DNA of 64,000 bases from Bacteroidota bacterium (GTDB taxonomy: Bacteria > Bacteroidota > Bacteroidia > Chitinophagales > Chitinophagaceae), in contig JAFDXO010000024.1 in assembly GCA_018267925.1 (NCBI GenBank), forward strand, positions 1-64,000, read 5' to 3'. Made by a program: the position numbers and the translations under genes. Below the pieces are notes generated by a model. It was not told the origin of the DNA. It searched no databases and saw only the letters and a program-made list of their open reading frames with translations. This document shows positions 33,633 through 42,576 of the stretch, piece after piece; position 1 is the stretch's first letter, and the number at the start of each line of letters is the position of its first letter.

Positions 33633-35639
33633 ATGGAAGAAAACAAACAGAACCCTTTCCCGGGAAACGACAACAAGCCTATGCGAAAGGGTCCAAAATT
33701 CAATATCTATTGGGTTTATGGGATTATTTTTGTGTCGCTGATTATCCTGCAATTTTATACCGGCAGTTACAATTCCAACACTCAGGTAAAAAGCTTTCAG
33801 GAATTTAGAGATGATTACCTGTATCAAGGTAAGGTAGATCATGTAAATGTGGTCAATGGTTCCGAGGTAGAAGTGTTTCTTAATAAACAAGCACAACAGC
33901 CTGAAACCAAAGGCCCGCTTGGGATGCACAGCAACAATAGCGGTTCACCTGACTTTAGCTTTAGAATTGGTTCAGACGAGCAATTCAGAGATGATATGTC
34001 GGATGCTTTAAAAGCAAAGCCGGCTAATATCAAAGAACCGAATGTGTTTTATGATGTTCGTCAAAATTGGCTTCGTGATATTTTAAACTCTTTCCTGTTG
34101 CCCATAATCATTTTAGTTGCCATGTGGTTTCTGATTATGCGCAAAATGGGAGGTGGTGCACCCGGAGCCGGAGCCGGAGGCATTTTCAATATCGGCAAAT
34201 CAAAAGCTCAATTGTTTGAAAAAGGTACTCGGGTCAATATCACCTTTAATGATGTCGCAGGGCTTGATGAAGCGAAGGTAGAGGTCATGGAGATTGTTGA
34301 CTTTCTAAAAAACCCTAAAAAATATACGGCACTTGGTGGAAAAATTCCTAAGGGAGCCTTATTGGTAGGGCCTCCCGGAACCGGTAAAACTTTATTAGCA
34401 AAAGCTGTTGCCGGTGAGGCGCAAGTACCCTTCTTCTCCATGTCTGGATCAGACTTTGTGGAATTATTTGTTGGAGTTGGTGCCAGCAGGGTTCGTGACT
34501 TATTCAAACAAGCTCGTGAAAAATCACCTTGTATCGTGTTTATTGACGAAATAGATGCAATAGGTCGAGCAAGAGGGAAAAATGTAGTTATGAGCAATGA
34601 CGAACGAGAAAACACCCTCAACCAATTGCTCGTTGAAATGGATGGATTTAGTGGAGATAGTGGCATTATTGTGTTGGCAGCCACCAATCGTCCCGATGTT
34701 TTAGATACAGCCTTGCTTCGTCCCGGTCGCTTCGACAGACAAATTTCGATTGACATTCCGGACGTAAAAGGACGTGAAAAAATTTTTGAAGTACACCTAA
34801 AGCCAATTAAAAAATCTAAAGATTTAAACATCCCCAAATTGGCTGTTCAAACTCCGGGGTTTGCTGGAGCCGATATAGCCAATATCTGTAACGAGGCTGC
34901 ATTGATAGCCGCTCGAAAAGGCAAAGAAGAAGTGGATATGAGCGACTTTAATGATGCCATAGATCGTGTGATTGGAGGCTTAGAAAAGAAAAACAAAATC
35001 ATTTCACCGGAAGAGAAAAAGGTAATTGCCTTCCATGAAGCCGGACACGCTATTTGTGGTTGGTTTTTAGAACACGCTCACCCACTCATTAAAGTATCCA
35101 TCGTACCTCGTGGTGTGGCCGCTTTGGGTTATGCTCAATACTTACCCAAAGAGCAGTATTTATATACTTTAGAACAAATGCAAGATCAAATGGTCGCCTT
35201 GTTTGGCGGTCGTGCAGCAGAAGAAATAACTTTTGGTAAGGTTTCTACCGGTGCGCAAAATGATTTAGAACGAATCACCAAGATGGCATACAGCATGGTG
35301 AGCATCTATGGCATGAACGAAAAGGTTGGAAATGTTTCCTACCATGATGGCAATCAAGAATATGCAACCACTAAACCATATTCTGAAGAAACAGCCATGA
35401 TTATTGACCAAGAAGTTCGAGCGTTGATTGCGGAACAATACGAACGTTCAAAAGAATTACTTCGCCATCATGTCAATCATTTAAACGCATTAGCACAAGA
35501 ATTGCTAAAAAAAGAAGTGCTTTATAAAGATGATTTAGAGCGATTGATTGGAGAAAGACCTTATGAAGAGTCATTAGCAAACGAAAGTATTCCCCCGGTT
35601 GCAGATATCGTGTCTGAAACTCCGGTTACACCGTCATAG
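33633..35639 (+). CDS. ftsH: ATP-dependent zinc metalloprotease FtsH
   Basis: Membrane-anchored AAA+ protease that degrades misassembled membrane proteins and regulatory proteins. The 668-residue chain has two transmembrane segments (about residues 30-48 and 150-168), a glycine-rich linker, the AAA module with GPPGTGKT, VFIDEIDAIGR and the arginine-rich second region of homology (RPDVLDTALLRPGRFDRQ), and the peptidase domain with the zinc site HEAGHA. The C-terminal ~30 residues are variable. Firm call. It ends in a strong terminator. Confidence 0.98.
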   Translation: MEENKQNPFPGNDNKPMRKGPKFNIYWVYGIIFVSLIILQFYTGSYNSNTQVKSFQEFRDDYLYQGKVDHVNVVNGSEVEVFLNKQAQQPETKGPLGMHSNNSGSPDFSFRIGSDEQFRDDMSDALKAKPANIKEPNVFYDVRQNWLRDILNSFLLPIIILVAMWFLIMRKMGGGAPGAGAGGIFNIGKSKAQLFEKGTRVNITFNDVAGLDEAKVEVMEIVDFLKNPKKYTALGGKIPKGALLVGPPGTGKTLLAKAVAGEAQVPFFSMSGSDFVELFVGVGASRVRDLFKQAREKSPCIVFIDEIDAIGRARGKNVVMSNDERENTLNQLLVEMDGFSGDSGIIVLAATNRPDVLDTALLRPGRFDRQISIDIPDVKGREKIFEVHLKPIKKSKDLNIPKLAVQTPGFAGADIANICNEAALIAARKGKEEVDMSDFNDAIDRVIGGLEKKNKIISPEEKKVIAFHEAGHAICGWFLEHAHPLIKVSIVPRGVAALGYAQYLPKEQYLYTLEQMQDQMVALFGGRAAEEITFGKVSTGAQNDLERITKMAYSMVSIYGMNEKVGNVSYHDGNQEYATTKPYSEETAMIIDQEVRALIAEQYERSKELLRHHVNHLNALAQELLKKEVLYKDDLERLIGERPYEESLANESIPPVADIVSETPVTPS

Positions 35640-35659
35640 TTTCGTTCTAATTAAAATAT

Positions 35660-35706
35660 AAATGCAGCGGCTGTCGTAAAACATAGACAGCCGCTGCATT
35701 TTTTTG
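35660..35706 (+). terminator. Rho-independent terminator of ftsH
   Basis: A 15-bp perfect stem, AATGCAGCGGCTGTC with GACAGCCGCTGCATT, around a 10-nt loop, followed by a run of seven Ts. Confidence 0.92.
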
Positions 35707-35756
35707 TAAGGATAATGATCCATTTTGAGTTTGTATTTCTTACCCTTTAAACCTCC

Positions 35757-35804
35757 CTAAGTTCAAGAACTAAATGCAACCTAAGTTCAAGAACCAAATG
35801 CAAC
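35757..35804. repeat. 24-bp tandem repeat with an inner dyad
   Basis: Two adjacent 24-bp units, CTAAGTTCAAGAAC-T/C-AAATGCAAC, differ at one base. Each unit contains AGTTC-AA-GAAC(T/C), a dyad with 2-nt spacer. It lies between the convergent ends of ftsH and the cytochrome c gene, past the ftsH terminator, so it is not in an obvious promoter. Confidence 0.85.
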
Positions 35805-35925
35805 ACTTTTTGACAGTATTCTAAGTAAAAATTTGAGTTTAGATTGTAAATCTCGAACCAAACACACATTGAAAAACACTTTTCTATGGTGTGAGCAACC
35901 CGCCGGAGCTTGAATTGAATAGCCC

Positions 35926-36786
35926 TTATTGAGGCTTTTTCAGGTAGTCAATGATTGATTGAACTTGTTGTTTAGTCAGGTTTTCATTGCTAAGGTGTTT
36001 TTTACCACCATATTTTTCAAACAGCAAAACAGCCTCTTTGTCGCCAGAAGCCAACAATTTATTCCCGTCCACAATCATTTGAAAAAGCCAACTGTTCGTC
36101 CGACGTAAGGCAACATCTTTTAGAGCTGGTCCATAACCATCTTTATCCATGCTATGACAAGCTTTGCATTTTAAATCAAATAGCTTTTTCCCGTCAGAAA
36201 TATTGGAAACAGGATTGTGAACCAAGGTGATAGTTGCTTCTTTACGATCAGACTTTGTTAGTGAACCTGCCGTAAAAGTTTCTGTAAAATTTAGTTTGCC
36301 GCCCTTGTAAGTCTTAAGGGTGTAGCTGTCTTTTTTACTGTTCCAAGCATTGTGAGTGCCGTCATACAGTTTTTCTTTAGTCAATTCGCCGGCTTCATTA
36401 AAATAGCGCCAAGTGCCGACTTTGAGCTTGTCTTTATAAAATTCTTCGTATTCAGTTTTGCCATTTTCAAAAGTGGAATAGGCACGCCCTTCGGGAAAAG
36501 CATTTTTCCACAGTTTATAGATTTTGATGGATCCATCGGGGTGATAAGTGAGGTCTTCGCCATCAATAAATTCACCTTTGTCAGTAACTATAAAAGTTCG
36601 TTTAGCATAAACTTTTCCATCCGGATAAAACTCAGTATAGGTGCGGCAATGGCACGCCGGGTTATAGACGATGAGCATTTGCAGTTTTCCTTCCTCGTTA
36701 AAAACGTTGGTGGTTTTTGAAATGTCTTGTGCGCGAGCAAAAGAAAATATAAATAGGATTGGCAAAACTGAAATAAGATGCTTCAT
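35926..36786 (-). CDS. Secreted c-type cytochrome fused to a YwqK/MORN-like repeat domain
   Basis: A 286-residue exported heme protein. A signal peptide ends ARAQ (residue ~20). Residues ~24-175 contain antitoxin-YwqK or MORN-like units (EFYPDGKVYAKRTF, DLTYHPDGSIKIYKLWKN, EEFYKDKLKVGTWRYFNEAGEL), which form beta-hairpin arrays. Residues ~198-283 are a class I cytochrome c with CKACH at 207-211 for covalent heme and a possible methionine ligand in MIVDGNKLL. The pair of domains on one chain is unusual to my knowledge. It is the last gene behind prfB and an ABC exporter, with a 39-nt gap. Redox partner unknown. Confidence 0.85.
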   Translation of the reverse strand: MKHLISVLPILFIFSFARAQDISKTTNVFNEEGKLQMLIVYNPACHCRTYTEFYPDGKVYAKRTFIVTDKGEFIDGEDLTYHPDGSIKIYKLWKNAFPEGRAYSTFENGKTEYEEFYKDKLKVGTWRYFNEAGELTKEKLYDGTHNAWNSKKDSYTLKTYKGGKLNFTETFTAGSLTKSDRKEATITLVHNPVSNISDGKKLFDLKCKACHSMDKDGYGPALKDVALRRTNSWLFQMIVDGNKLLASGDKEAVLLFEKYGGKKHLSNENLTKQQVQSIIDYLKKPQ

Positions 36787-36825
36787 AACGATTGAGCAAG
36801 ATAGAAAATAGAAAGGAGTGAAGGA

Positions 36826-38598
36826 CTAAAGCGTGTTTTCATCTTCTGTTTGTTTTACTGCATTATAGAGGCTAAAGTATTTCCCTTGTTGGTGCATCAA
36901 GGTAAGATGATTACCTCGTTCAATAATATTTCCTTTTTCTAACACAATGATTTCATCTGCTTTTCGAATGGTTGATAAACGATGGGCAATGATGATGGAT
37001 GTTCGTCCCTGAATCAGAATGTTGATGGCTTGTTGAATCAATTGTTCACTTTCACTGTCAACAGATGCGGTTGCTTCGTCCAAAATCAGAATTGCGGGAT
37101 TGTATAAAAGAGCACGAGCAAAGGACAGTAGTTGTCGCTGTCCTTGTGAAAGTGAATTTCCGCGCTCCATCACGTTAAAGTCATATCCATTCGGGAGGCT
37201 CAAAATAAATTCGTGAAGCCCTAACATCTTCGTTACGGCTTCTATTCGTTGTTGTGAAATTTGGTTGTTGCGAAGGGTAATATTGTCGCGCACTGTACCG
37301 GAAAACAAAAACACATCTTGCAGTACGATACCTATGTGGCTTCTCAAGTTGCTTAGATCATATTGGGAGATGTCGTGGTTGTCAATTAGAATTTGTCCGC
37401 TTTGAATTTCATACAAACGATTGAGGATACTAATGATAGAAGTTTTGCCTGCACCGGTGTGTCCAACAACGGCTAATGTGTGCCCTGCCGGCACATGAAA
37501 AGAAATACCTCTTAACACCGGAGTGCCTTCTTGGTATTGGAAATGTACCTGTTGAAAACTTACTTCACCTCGAATGGAGGCAGGACTGTAATGCCCCTTG
37601 TTTTTTATCAAATTTGAATGATCGAGTACGCCAAATACGCGCTCGCCCGCCACCATGCCCATTTGTAGTACATTGAATTTGTCGGCAAGCATACGCAAGG
37701 GGCGAAACAATAGGTTTAAATACATTACAAAAGCAATGACAACACCCGCCGTAATTTGATGATGCAGCATTTGATTGGCTCCCCACCATACGAGTAATCC
37801 TAAAGAAACAGCAAGAATAATTTCGACCACAGGAAAAAATACAGAATAGGCAAAAATTGCTTTGATGTTGGCCTCTCGATGTTCGCGGTTTATGGTTTTA
37901 AATTCATCTAATTCTCGTTTTTCAACGGCAAATGCTTGCACTAAATACATGCCCGAAATATGTTCTTGTGCAAAAGCATTGAGTGCGGCTACGGCATTAC
38001 GTACCCGTTGAAAAGATTTGTTTACGCTTTCTTTGAAATAATAAGTAGCAATGATAAGAAAGGGAAAAGTAGTTAAACAAATAAGAGTTAGCTGCCAGTC
38101 GGTAATAAACATCACAATGATGATGGCTATAATCGTTAATACATCAGCCAAGATAGAAATGATTCCTTCCGAAAATACATCATTTATGGCTTCTATATCG
38201 TTAATGGTTCGTGTGGTGAGTGTGCCGATTGCTGTTTTGTCGAAATAGGAAATGTTTTGGAAAATAATCTTCTTAAAAACCGTTTTACGCAAATCATTGA
38301 CTACGGTTTGCCCTAACCAATTGATTCGATATAAAAACCAGAAACGTAATAAGCTTTCAAGGAGCAAGATTCCAAAATGAAAAACACTGATCCAAATAAG
38401 CCCTTTCAGTAGATTGTGTCGAATATATTTGTCCACCGAAAGCTGTATCAGATAAGGGCGTAGCGGCGTTAGTGCAGCTAACAACAAGGACATGGAAAGA
38501 GCAAAATAAAGCGTTCGCCGATAGGGTTTTGCAAACGACAAAATGCGCCTTAGTGTATCGGTGTCAAAGATTTTTTTAGATGTTGTTTTTTCGCTCAT
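36826..38598 (-). CDS. ABC exporter, fused permease and ATPase (MsbA/MDR-like)
   Basis: A 590-residue half-transporter. Six transmembrane helices cover about residues 25-310, and the ATPase domain follows with Walker A VGHTGAGKTSIIS, signature LSQGQRQLLSFARALL and Walker B ILILDEATASVD. It works as a homodimer or with another half-transporter, exporting lipids, lipid A or drugs. The ATG at 38598 is used; the longer frame starts with TTG. It lies 4 nt after prfB, which is a shared-transcript arrangement but not a functional one. Substrate cannot be told. Confidence 0.92.
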   Translation of the reverse strand: MSEKTTSKKIFDTDTLRRILSFAKPYRRTLYFALSMSLLLAALTPLRPYLIQLSVDKYIRHNLLKGLIWISVFHFGILLLESLLRFWFLYRINWLGQTVVNDLRKTVFKKIIFQNISYFDKTAIGTLTTRTINDIEAINDVFSEGIISILADVLTIIAIIIVMFITDWQLTLICLTTFPFLIIATYYFKESVNKSFQRVRNAVAALNAFAQEHISGMYLVQAFAVEKRELDEFKTINREHREANIKAIFAYSVFFPVVEIILAVSLGLLVWWGANQMLHHQITAGVVIAFVMYLNLLFRPLRMLADKFNVLQMGMVAGERVFGVLDHSNLIKNKGHYSPASIRGEVSFQQVHFQYQEGTPVLRGISFHVPAGHTLAVVGHTGAGKTSIISILNRLYEIQSGQILIDNHDISQYDLSNLRSHIGIVLQDVFLFSGTVRDNITLRNNQISQQRIEAVTKMLGLHEFILSLPNGYDFNVMERGNSLSQGQRQLLSFARALLYNPAILILDEATASVDSESEQLIQQAINILIQGRTSIIIAHRLSTIRKADEIIVLEKGNIIERGNHLTLMHQQGKYFSLYNAVKQTEDENTL

Positions 38599-38602
38599 CA
38601 AG

Positions 38603-39694
38603 CTATTCCATATCGTCTTTAACGCTCATCAAATAAGCCTTTATGAAATCATCTAATTCTCCATCCATAACCGGTTGCACATTGCCAACTTCATAGTCTG
38701 TGCGATGATCTTTAATCATTTTGTATGGATGAAAAACATAAGAACGAATTTGGGAGCCCCATTCTATTTTTTTCTTGCCTGCATTGGCTGCATTTTTTAG
38801 TTCCTCCCTTTTGCGTAATTCTTCTTCATACAAGCGGCTTTTAAGCATCGTGAGAGCCTTTTCTCTATTTTCTCCTTGTGTTCTTGCCTGCTGACATTCT
38901 ACAATGATGCCGGAAGGAATATGTTTTAAGCGAACAGCCGTTTCTACCTTATTTACGTTTTGCCCACCTTTTCCGCCGGAACGATAAAATTCCCATTCCA
39001 GATCGGCGGGGTTTACTTCAATTTGGATTGTATCGTCAATTAAAGGATATACAAACACAGATGCAAAAGAAGTGTGTCGTCGAGCATTGCTGTCGAAAGG
39101 TGAAATTCGCACTAATCTATGCACGCCGCTTTCCGCTTTTAATAATCCGTAAGAAAAAGCACCGTCAAATTCTAAGGTGGCTTGTTTAATACCGGCTCCA
39201 TCGCCATATTGCACATCTATCTCTAACACTTTCCAGCCTTGCTTTTCACCATACATACGATACATCCGCAAAAGCATTTCTGCCCAATCTTGGCTTTCTG
39301 TTCCACCGGCACCCGAGTTGATGACCATTACGGCAGGCAGTTCGTCTTCCGGTTCATTGAGTGTGGATTTAAATTCAAGCTCATCTAACTCTTTGGTGGC
39401 AAATTCGAATCCTTCTTTTGCCTCTTCTTCGGTAGCTTCGCCGGCTTTCCAAAATTCAAACAATACAGCAAAATCTTCCACGGCAGTTGCCATTTTTTCA
39501 AAAAGCCCCAACCAATATTCATTGATTTTTATGTCTTTTAAAATGCCGGTTGCGCGGGCATTATCATCCCAAAAACCCGGTGAGAGAGTAAGTGTCCTAT
39601 CGTTTTCAATTTTAGCCTTTCTATCTTCCACCTTCAAAAAGCGCTGTAAGTGTTGTACCCGCTCGCGCATTTCTTTTAATTGCTCCTGCGTCAT
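38603..39694 (-). CDS. prfB: Peptide chain release factor 2
   Basis: Ends translation at UGA and UAA. The 363-residue protein has the RF2 stop-recognition tripeptide SPF in [15 protein letters not shown] and the catalytic GGQ in [18 protein letters not shown]. Many bacteria regulate RF2 through an in-frame UGA near codon 26 that demands +1 frameshifting; here the gene reads straight through that area (RFLKVEDRK), so the autoregulatory site is absent. A promoter lies just before the ATG, which excludes the longer frame. The ABC exporter gene follows after 4 nt. Confidence 0.96.
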   Translation of the reverse strand: MTQEQLKEMRERVQHLQRFLKVEDRKAKIENDRTLTLSPGFWDDNARATGILKDIKINEYWLGLFEKMATAVEDFAVLFEFWKAGEATEEEAKEGFEFATKELDELEFKSTLNEPEDELPAVMVINSGAGGTESQDWAEMLLRMYRMYGEKQGWKVLEIDVQYGDGAGIKQATLEFDGAFSYGLLKAESGVHRLVRISPFDSNARRHTSFASVFVYPLIDDTIQIEVNPADLEWEFYRSGGKGGQNVNKVETAVRLKHIPSGIIVECQQARTQGENREKALTMLKSRLYEEELRKREELKNAANAGKKKIEWGSQIRSYVFHPYKMIKDHRTDYEVGNVQPVMDGELDDFIKAYLMSVKDDME

Positions 39695-39701
39695 AAGGTT
39701 G

Positions 39702-39709
39702 CAAAGGTA
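39702..39709 (-). promoter_or_regulatory. -7 element for prfB
   Basis: Minus strand TACCTTTG followed by CAACC, ending 7 nt before the ATG. A TTTG 23 nt further upstream may serve as -33 element. A leaderless or near-leaderless mRNA is implied. Confidence 0.55.
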
Positions 39710-39789
39710 AGGGACAGAATTGCGCCAAGAAACAAAGAGTATCCATTCAAACAAAGCTATCTTTACCGCCCGAAAAAAATGTTTCATTT

Positions 39790-41073
39790 ATGCCGCTTGA
39801 CCGTACTGTTACTCCTCCCATTCATGATGCTATTGAATTTGATTATGTTTTACCACCTATCAATACCCAAAGTTTAAGCAATGGGTTGCCCTTACATTGG
39901 CTTAATGCCGGTGTGCAGGAAGTGGTAGAAGTGAACTGGATATTCCCGGCAGGATTATGGTTTGAGCAGAAGCCTGCTGTTGCAAACGCCGTTGCCTCTT
40001 TATTAAAAAATGGCACAACCACTCGAACGGCACATCAAATTGCCGAAACTTTTGAATTCTATGGTGCTAATTTGAAGGTAAATGCCGGAAACGATTTTAC
40101 TTCTTTAACGCTTTACACCTTAGGAAAGCACCTTCCCAGCTTGCTCCCATTGGTATATGATATTCTTACTGAGTCTGTTTTCCCAGAGTCGGAATTGCAA
40201 CTTTTCAAGCAAAACGCTATTCAACGACTGTTAGTGAACTTGCGGCAATGTGAATTTGTAGCTAATCAAAAAATAGATGCCTTGTTGTTTGGAGAAGCAC
40301 ATCCTTATGGGCGATTTTCTAAACAAGCAAGTATAGAAGCCTTGTCCCGACAGGATTTGATAGATTTTTATCAAAATCATTTTCCCTTAGCCGATGTGCG
40401 CATTTTTATGTCTGGAAAAATTAGAGATATGGATGTTCAGGCAATGGATGATGTGTTTGGCAAAGCCCCGATTATTTCAAAACCACTTACTCAATTTGCC
40501 TTTGATACACCTGAGCCGGAAGCTAAAAAACAACGCATTTTGAATGATGAAAAAGGTGTTCAAGCAGCCATTAGAATAGGGCGTTTGTTTCCCAATCGCC
40601 ATCACCCCGATTTTGCACCTATGATTGTGCTAAACACCTTGTTTGGAGGCTATTTCGGCTCGCGATTGATGAGTAATATACGAGAAGATAAAGGCTATAC
40701 TTATGGTATATACAGTTCCATCGCTCCGTATGCCCAAGGAGGTTCTTTAACTATACACACAGAAGCCGGTCGAGATGTAGCCGAAGCAACGGTTGCCGAA
40801 ATCTATCATGAAATGGCTCAATTACGAGATGAACCGGCAGGGTCTGATGAACTTCTTTTAGTTAAAAATTATTTACTTGGAAATTTATTAGGTGACCTTG
40901 ATGGACCTTTTCAAATTATGCAACGCTGGCGCACGCTATTGTTGAACGGACTGACCGAAGAACACTTTTATCACAATATTCAAGTTTATAAAACGATCAC
41001 CGCAAACGAGCTGCAAACCTTAGCACAAAAATACCTTCATCCACACGATTTTTATGAAGTGGTAGTAGTGTAG
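39790..41073 (+). CDS. M16-family protein lacking the zinc motif (regulatory-type subunit)
   Basis: A 427-residue pitrilysin-fold protein with two M16 halves. Where active members carry HxxEH, this protein has NAVASLLKNGTTTRT, so zinc binding is lost. The second half keeps the substrate-holding R/Y-type motif SNIREDKGYTYGIYSSIAPY. In bacterial M16B enzymes one subunit supplies HxxEH and the other this motif, so it is likely the non-catalytic half of a heterodimer. A zinc-motif M16 gene lies 16 kb to the right rather than next to it. No signal peptide is seen, so it may act in the cytoplasm. It diverges from prfB. Confidence 0.9.
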   Translation: MPLDRTVTPPIHDAIEFDYVLPPINTQSLSNGLPLHWLNAGVQEVVEVNWIFPAGLWFEQKPAVANAVASLLKNGTTTRTAHQIAETFEFYGANLKVNAGNDFTSLTLYTLGKHLPSLLPLVYDILTESVFPESELQLFKQNAIQRLLVNLRQCEFVANQKIDALLFGEAHPYGRFSKQASIEALSRQDLIDFYQNHFPLADVRIFMSGKIRDMDVQAMDDVFGKAPIISKPLTQFAFDTPEPEAKKQRILNDEKGVQAAIRIGRLFPNRHHPDFAPMIVLNTLFGGYFGSRLMSNIREDKGYTYGIYSSIAPYAQGGSLTIHTEAGRDVAEATVAEIYHEMAQLRDEPAGSDELLLVKNYLLGNLLGDLDGPFQIMQRWRTLLLNGLTEEHFYHNIQVYKTITANELQTLAQKYLHPHDFYEVVVV

Positions 41074-41277
41074 TGAATAAATGGGTGTTTTTTAATGGAG
41101 TCAATTGTTTTTTTACCCATTCTAGTTTTTGCAATCAATGAACCTTGAGCTAAAGGTTGGATACTTTCTGAAAAAGGCAAGTGGAGATTTTAAAAAACGA
41201 ACTTGAATTAATGAGATTTTTAAGTTTTTACAACAGCATGAAGTTTGAGAATTATTTTTCCCGAAAGCCTTCGTGTA

Positions 41278-41307
41278 TTTTGGACTAACTTGCACCCCCA
41301 TTCAGCC
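41278..41307 (+). promoter_or_regulatory. Candidate promoter of lpxH-sixA-kinase/RapZ genes
   Basis: TTTTG, 3 nt, TAACTTGCACC, 4 nt, TTCAGCC, the same gapped motif as in front of the Gfo/Idh/MocA gene. It ends 4 nt before the chosen ATG, so the longer in-frame ORF beginning at 41273 is unlikely. Confidence 0.5.
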
Positions 41308-41311
41308 CCGC

Positions 41312-42073
41312 ATGGAGTTAGCACAAGGCAAAAAAGTCTATTTCGCATCCGATTTTCATCTTGGCATCCCCGACAAGGCTACCAGCCAAGAAAGGGAAAG
41401 ACGTATTTGCCAATGGTTAGACGAAATTAAACAAGATGCGGCTCAACTATATTTGGTTGGCGATTTGTTTGACACTTGGTTTGAATATAAAAATGTAGTT
41501 CCCAAGGGATTTGTTCGATTTTTAGGCAAGCTCGCCGAATTGCGCGACACAGGGCTTTCAATTGAAGCATTTACCGGTAATCATGATTTATGGATGCACG
41601 GTTATTTTGAAGAAGAGTTGGGTATTCCGGTTCATCATCAGCCGATAGAACGAGTTTTTAATGGGAAGAAATTTTTTATTGCTCATGGTGATGGATTAGG
41701 TCCCGGCGATCGTGGCTATAAACTCCTTAAAAAAGTTTTGAGAAACCCTTTGTCACAATGGCTTTATCGTCGAATTCACCCCGATACGGGTGTAGGCCTT
41801 GCCGGTTGGTTTAGCCGATTGGGACCCAAGCACAATGTGGTAGAAAAGCCATTTCAGGGAGCAGAAAAAGAATGGTTGGTGCAGTTTTGCAAGGAAACAT
41901 TGCACCATACTTATTTTGACTATTTTGTTTTTGGACATCGTCATATAGCCATAGAGTTTCCGTTGTCCAAAGAAAGCGTGTATGTAAACTTAGGCGACTG
42001 GATTGTTTTTGACAGCTATGCTGAGTTTGATGGACAAAATTTGAAATTGAAATATTTTAATAAAGCACTGTGA
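41312..42073 (+). CDS. lpxH: UDP-2,3-diacylglucosamine diphosphatase
   Basis: Hydrolyses UDP-2,3-diacylglucosamine to lipid X in lipid A synthesis at the inner membrane. The 253-residue calcineurin-like phosphoesterase shows the metal-ligand set SDFHLG, GDLFDTW, GNHDLW, HGDG and FGHRH in order. The length is that of the LpxH family. It overlaps the next gene, sixA, by 4 nt (its TGA with a GTG start), and sixA overlaps the kinase/RapZ fusion, so the three form one tight operon that may link lipid A and cell-wall sugar metabolism. Confidence 0.92.
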   Translation: MELAQGKKVYFASDFHLGIPDKATSQERERRICQWLDEIKQDAAQLYLVGDLFDTWFEYKNVVPKGFVRFLGKLAELRDTGLSIEAFTGNHDLWMHGYFEEELGIPVHHQPIERVFNGKKFFIAHGDGLGPGDRGYKLLKKVLRNPLSQWLYRRIHPDTGVGLAGWFSRLGPKHNVVEKPFQGAEKEWLVQFCKETLHHTYFDYFVFGHRHIAIEFPLSKESVYVNLGDWIVFDSYAEFDGQNLKLKYFNKAL

Positions 42074-42576
42074 ACGAAGGGAAAAAGACACTCGTATTGA
42101 TTCGACATGCTAAAAGCAGTTGGGCAAATCCTTTGCAAAGCGATTTCGACAGGTCGCTCAATGAACGAGGGGAGAAAGATGCCCCATTGATGGGAGAACG
42201 TTTACTCAAACTGAATATTTTACCGGATTTAATTATTTCCAGTACTGCAAAAAGAGCGGCACAAACAGCCAAAAAAATTGCTCAGGCTTTGCATTATGAT
42301 ATCGGAAAAATAAAATGGGACGATGGTTTATATCACTGTATTCCACAAGTGCTGGAAGAAACAGCCATTGCACAATCGGACGAATTGCAAACCGTTTTTA
42401 TAGTTGCGCATAACCCCGGAATTACCGATTTCGTTAACGAACTTTCAGACCAATTTCGAATAGACAACATGCCTACTTGCGGAGTGGTAGCAACCACTAT
42501 TCAAGCAAAGAGTTGGGCAGCTTTTCATTCCGCACAAAAAGAGGTTTTTCTCTTTGAATATCCTAAAAATTTATGA
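42070..42576 (+). CDS. sixA: SixA-type histidine phosphatase
   Basis: A 168-residue phosphatase of the histidine phosphatase superfamily. The phosphate-binding start LVLIRHAKSSW has the RHG-type arginine and histidine, with DFDRSLNERGEKDAPLMGERL next, and VAHNPGITDFVNEL near residue 115 provides the second histidine. SixA in E. coli dephosphorylates histidine-phosphotransfer proteins; the substrate here is unknown. It starts with GTG overlapping the lpxH stop, and its own stop overlaps the next ATG, so translational coupling is likely. Confidence 0.88.
   Translation: MNEGKKTLVLIRHAKSSWANPLQSDFDRSLNERGEKDAPLMGERLLKLNILPDLIISSTAKRAAQTAKKIAQALHYDIGKIKWDDGLYHCIPQVLEETAIAQSDELQTVFIVAHNPGITDFVNELSDQFRIDNMPTCGVVATTIQAKSWAAFHSAQKEVFLFEYPKNL

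Noticed and set aside
33839..34837. Minus-strand frames opposite ftsH, up to 209 codons
   Set aside because: Composition reflects the complement of a conserved coding strand; no recognisable protein motif.
35757..35804. A CRISPR array
   Set aside because: Only two units with no spacer between them; no cas genes in the window.
41079..41140. Terminator after the M16 gene formed by AATGGGT and ACCCATT
   Set aside because: The arms enclose a loop of over 30 nt with internal T-runs and no T-run after the stem, so it is not convincing.
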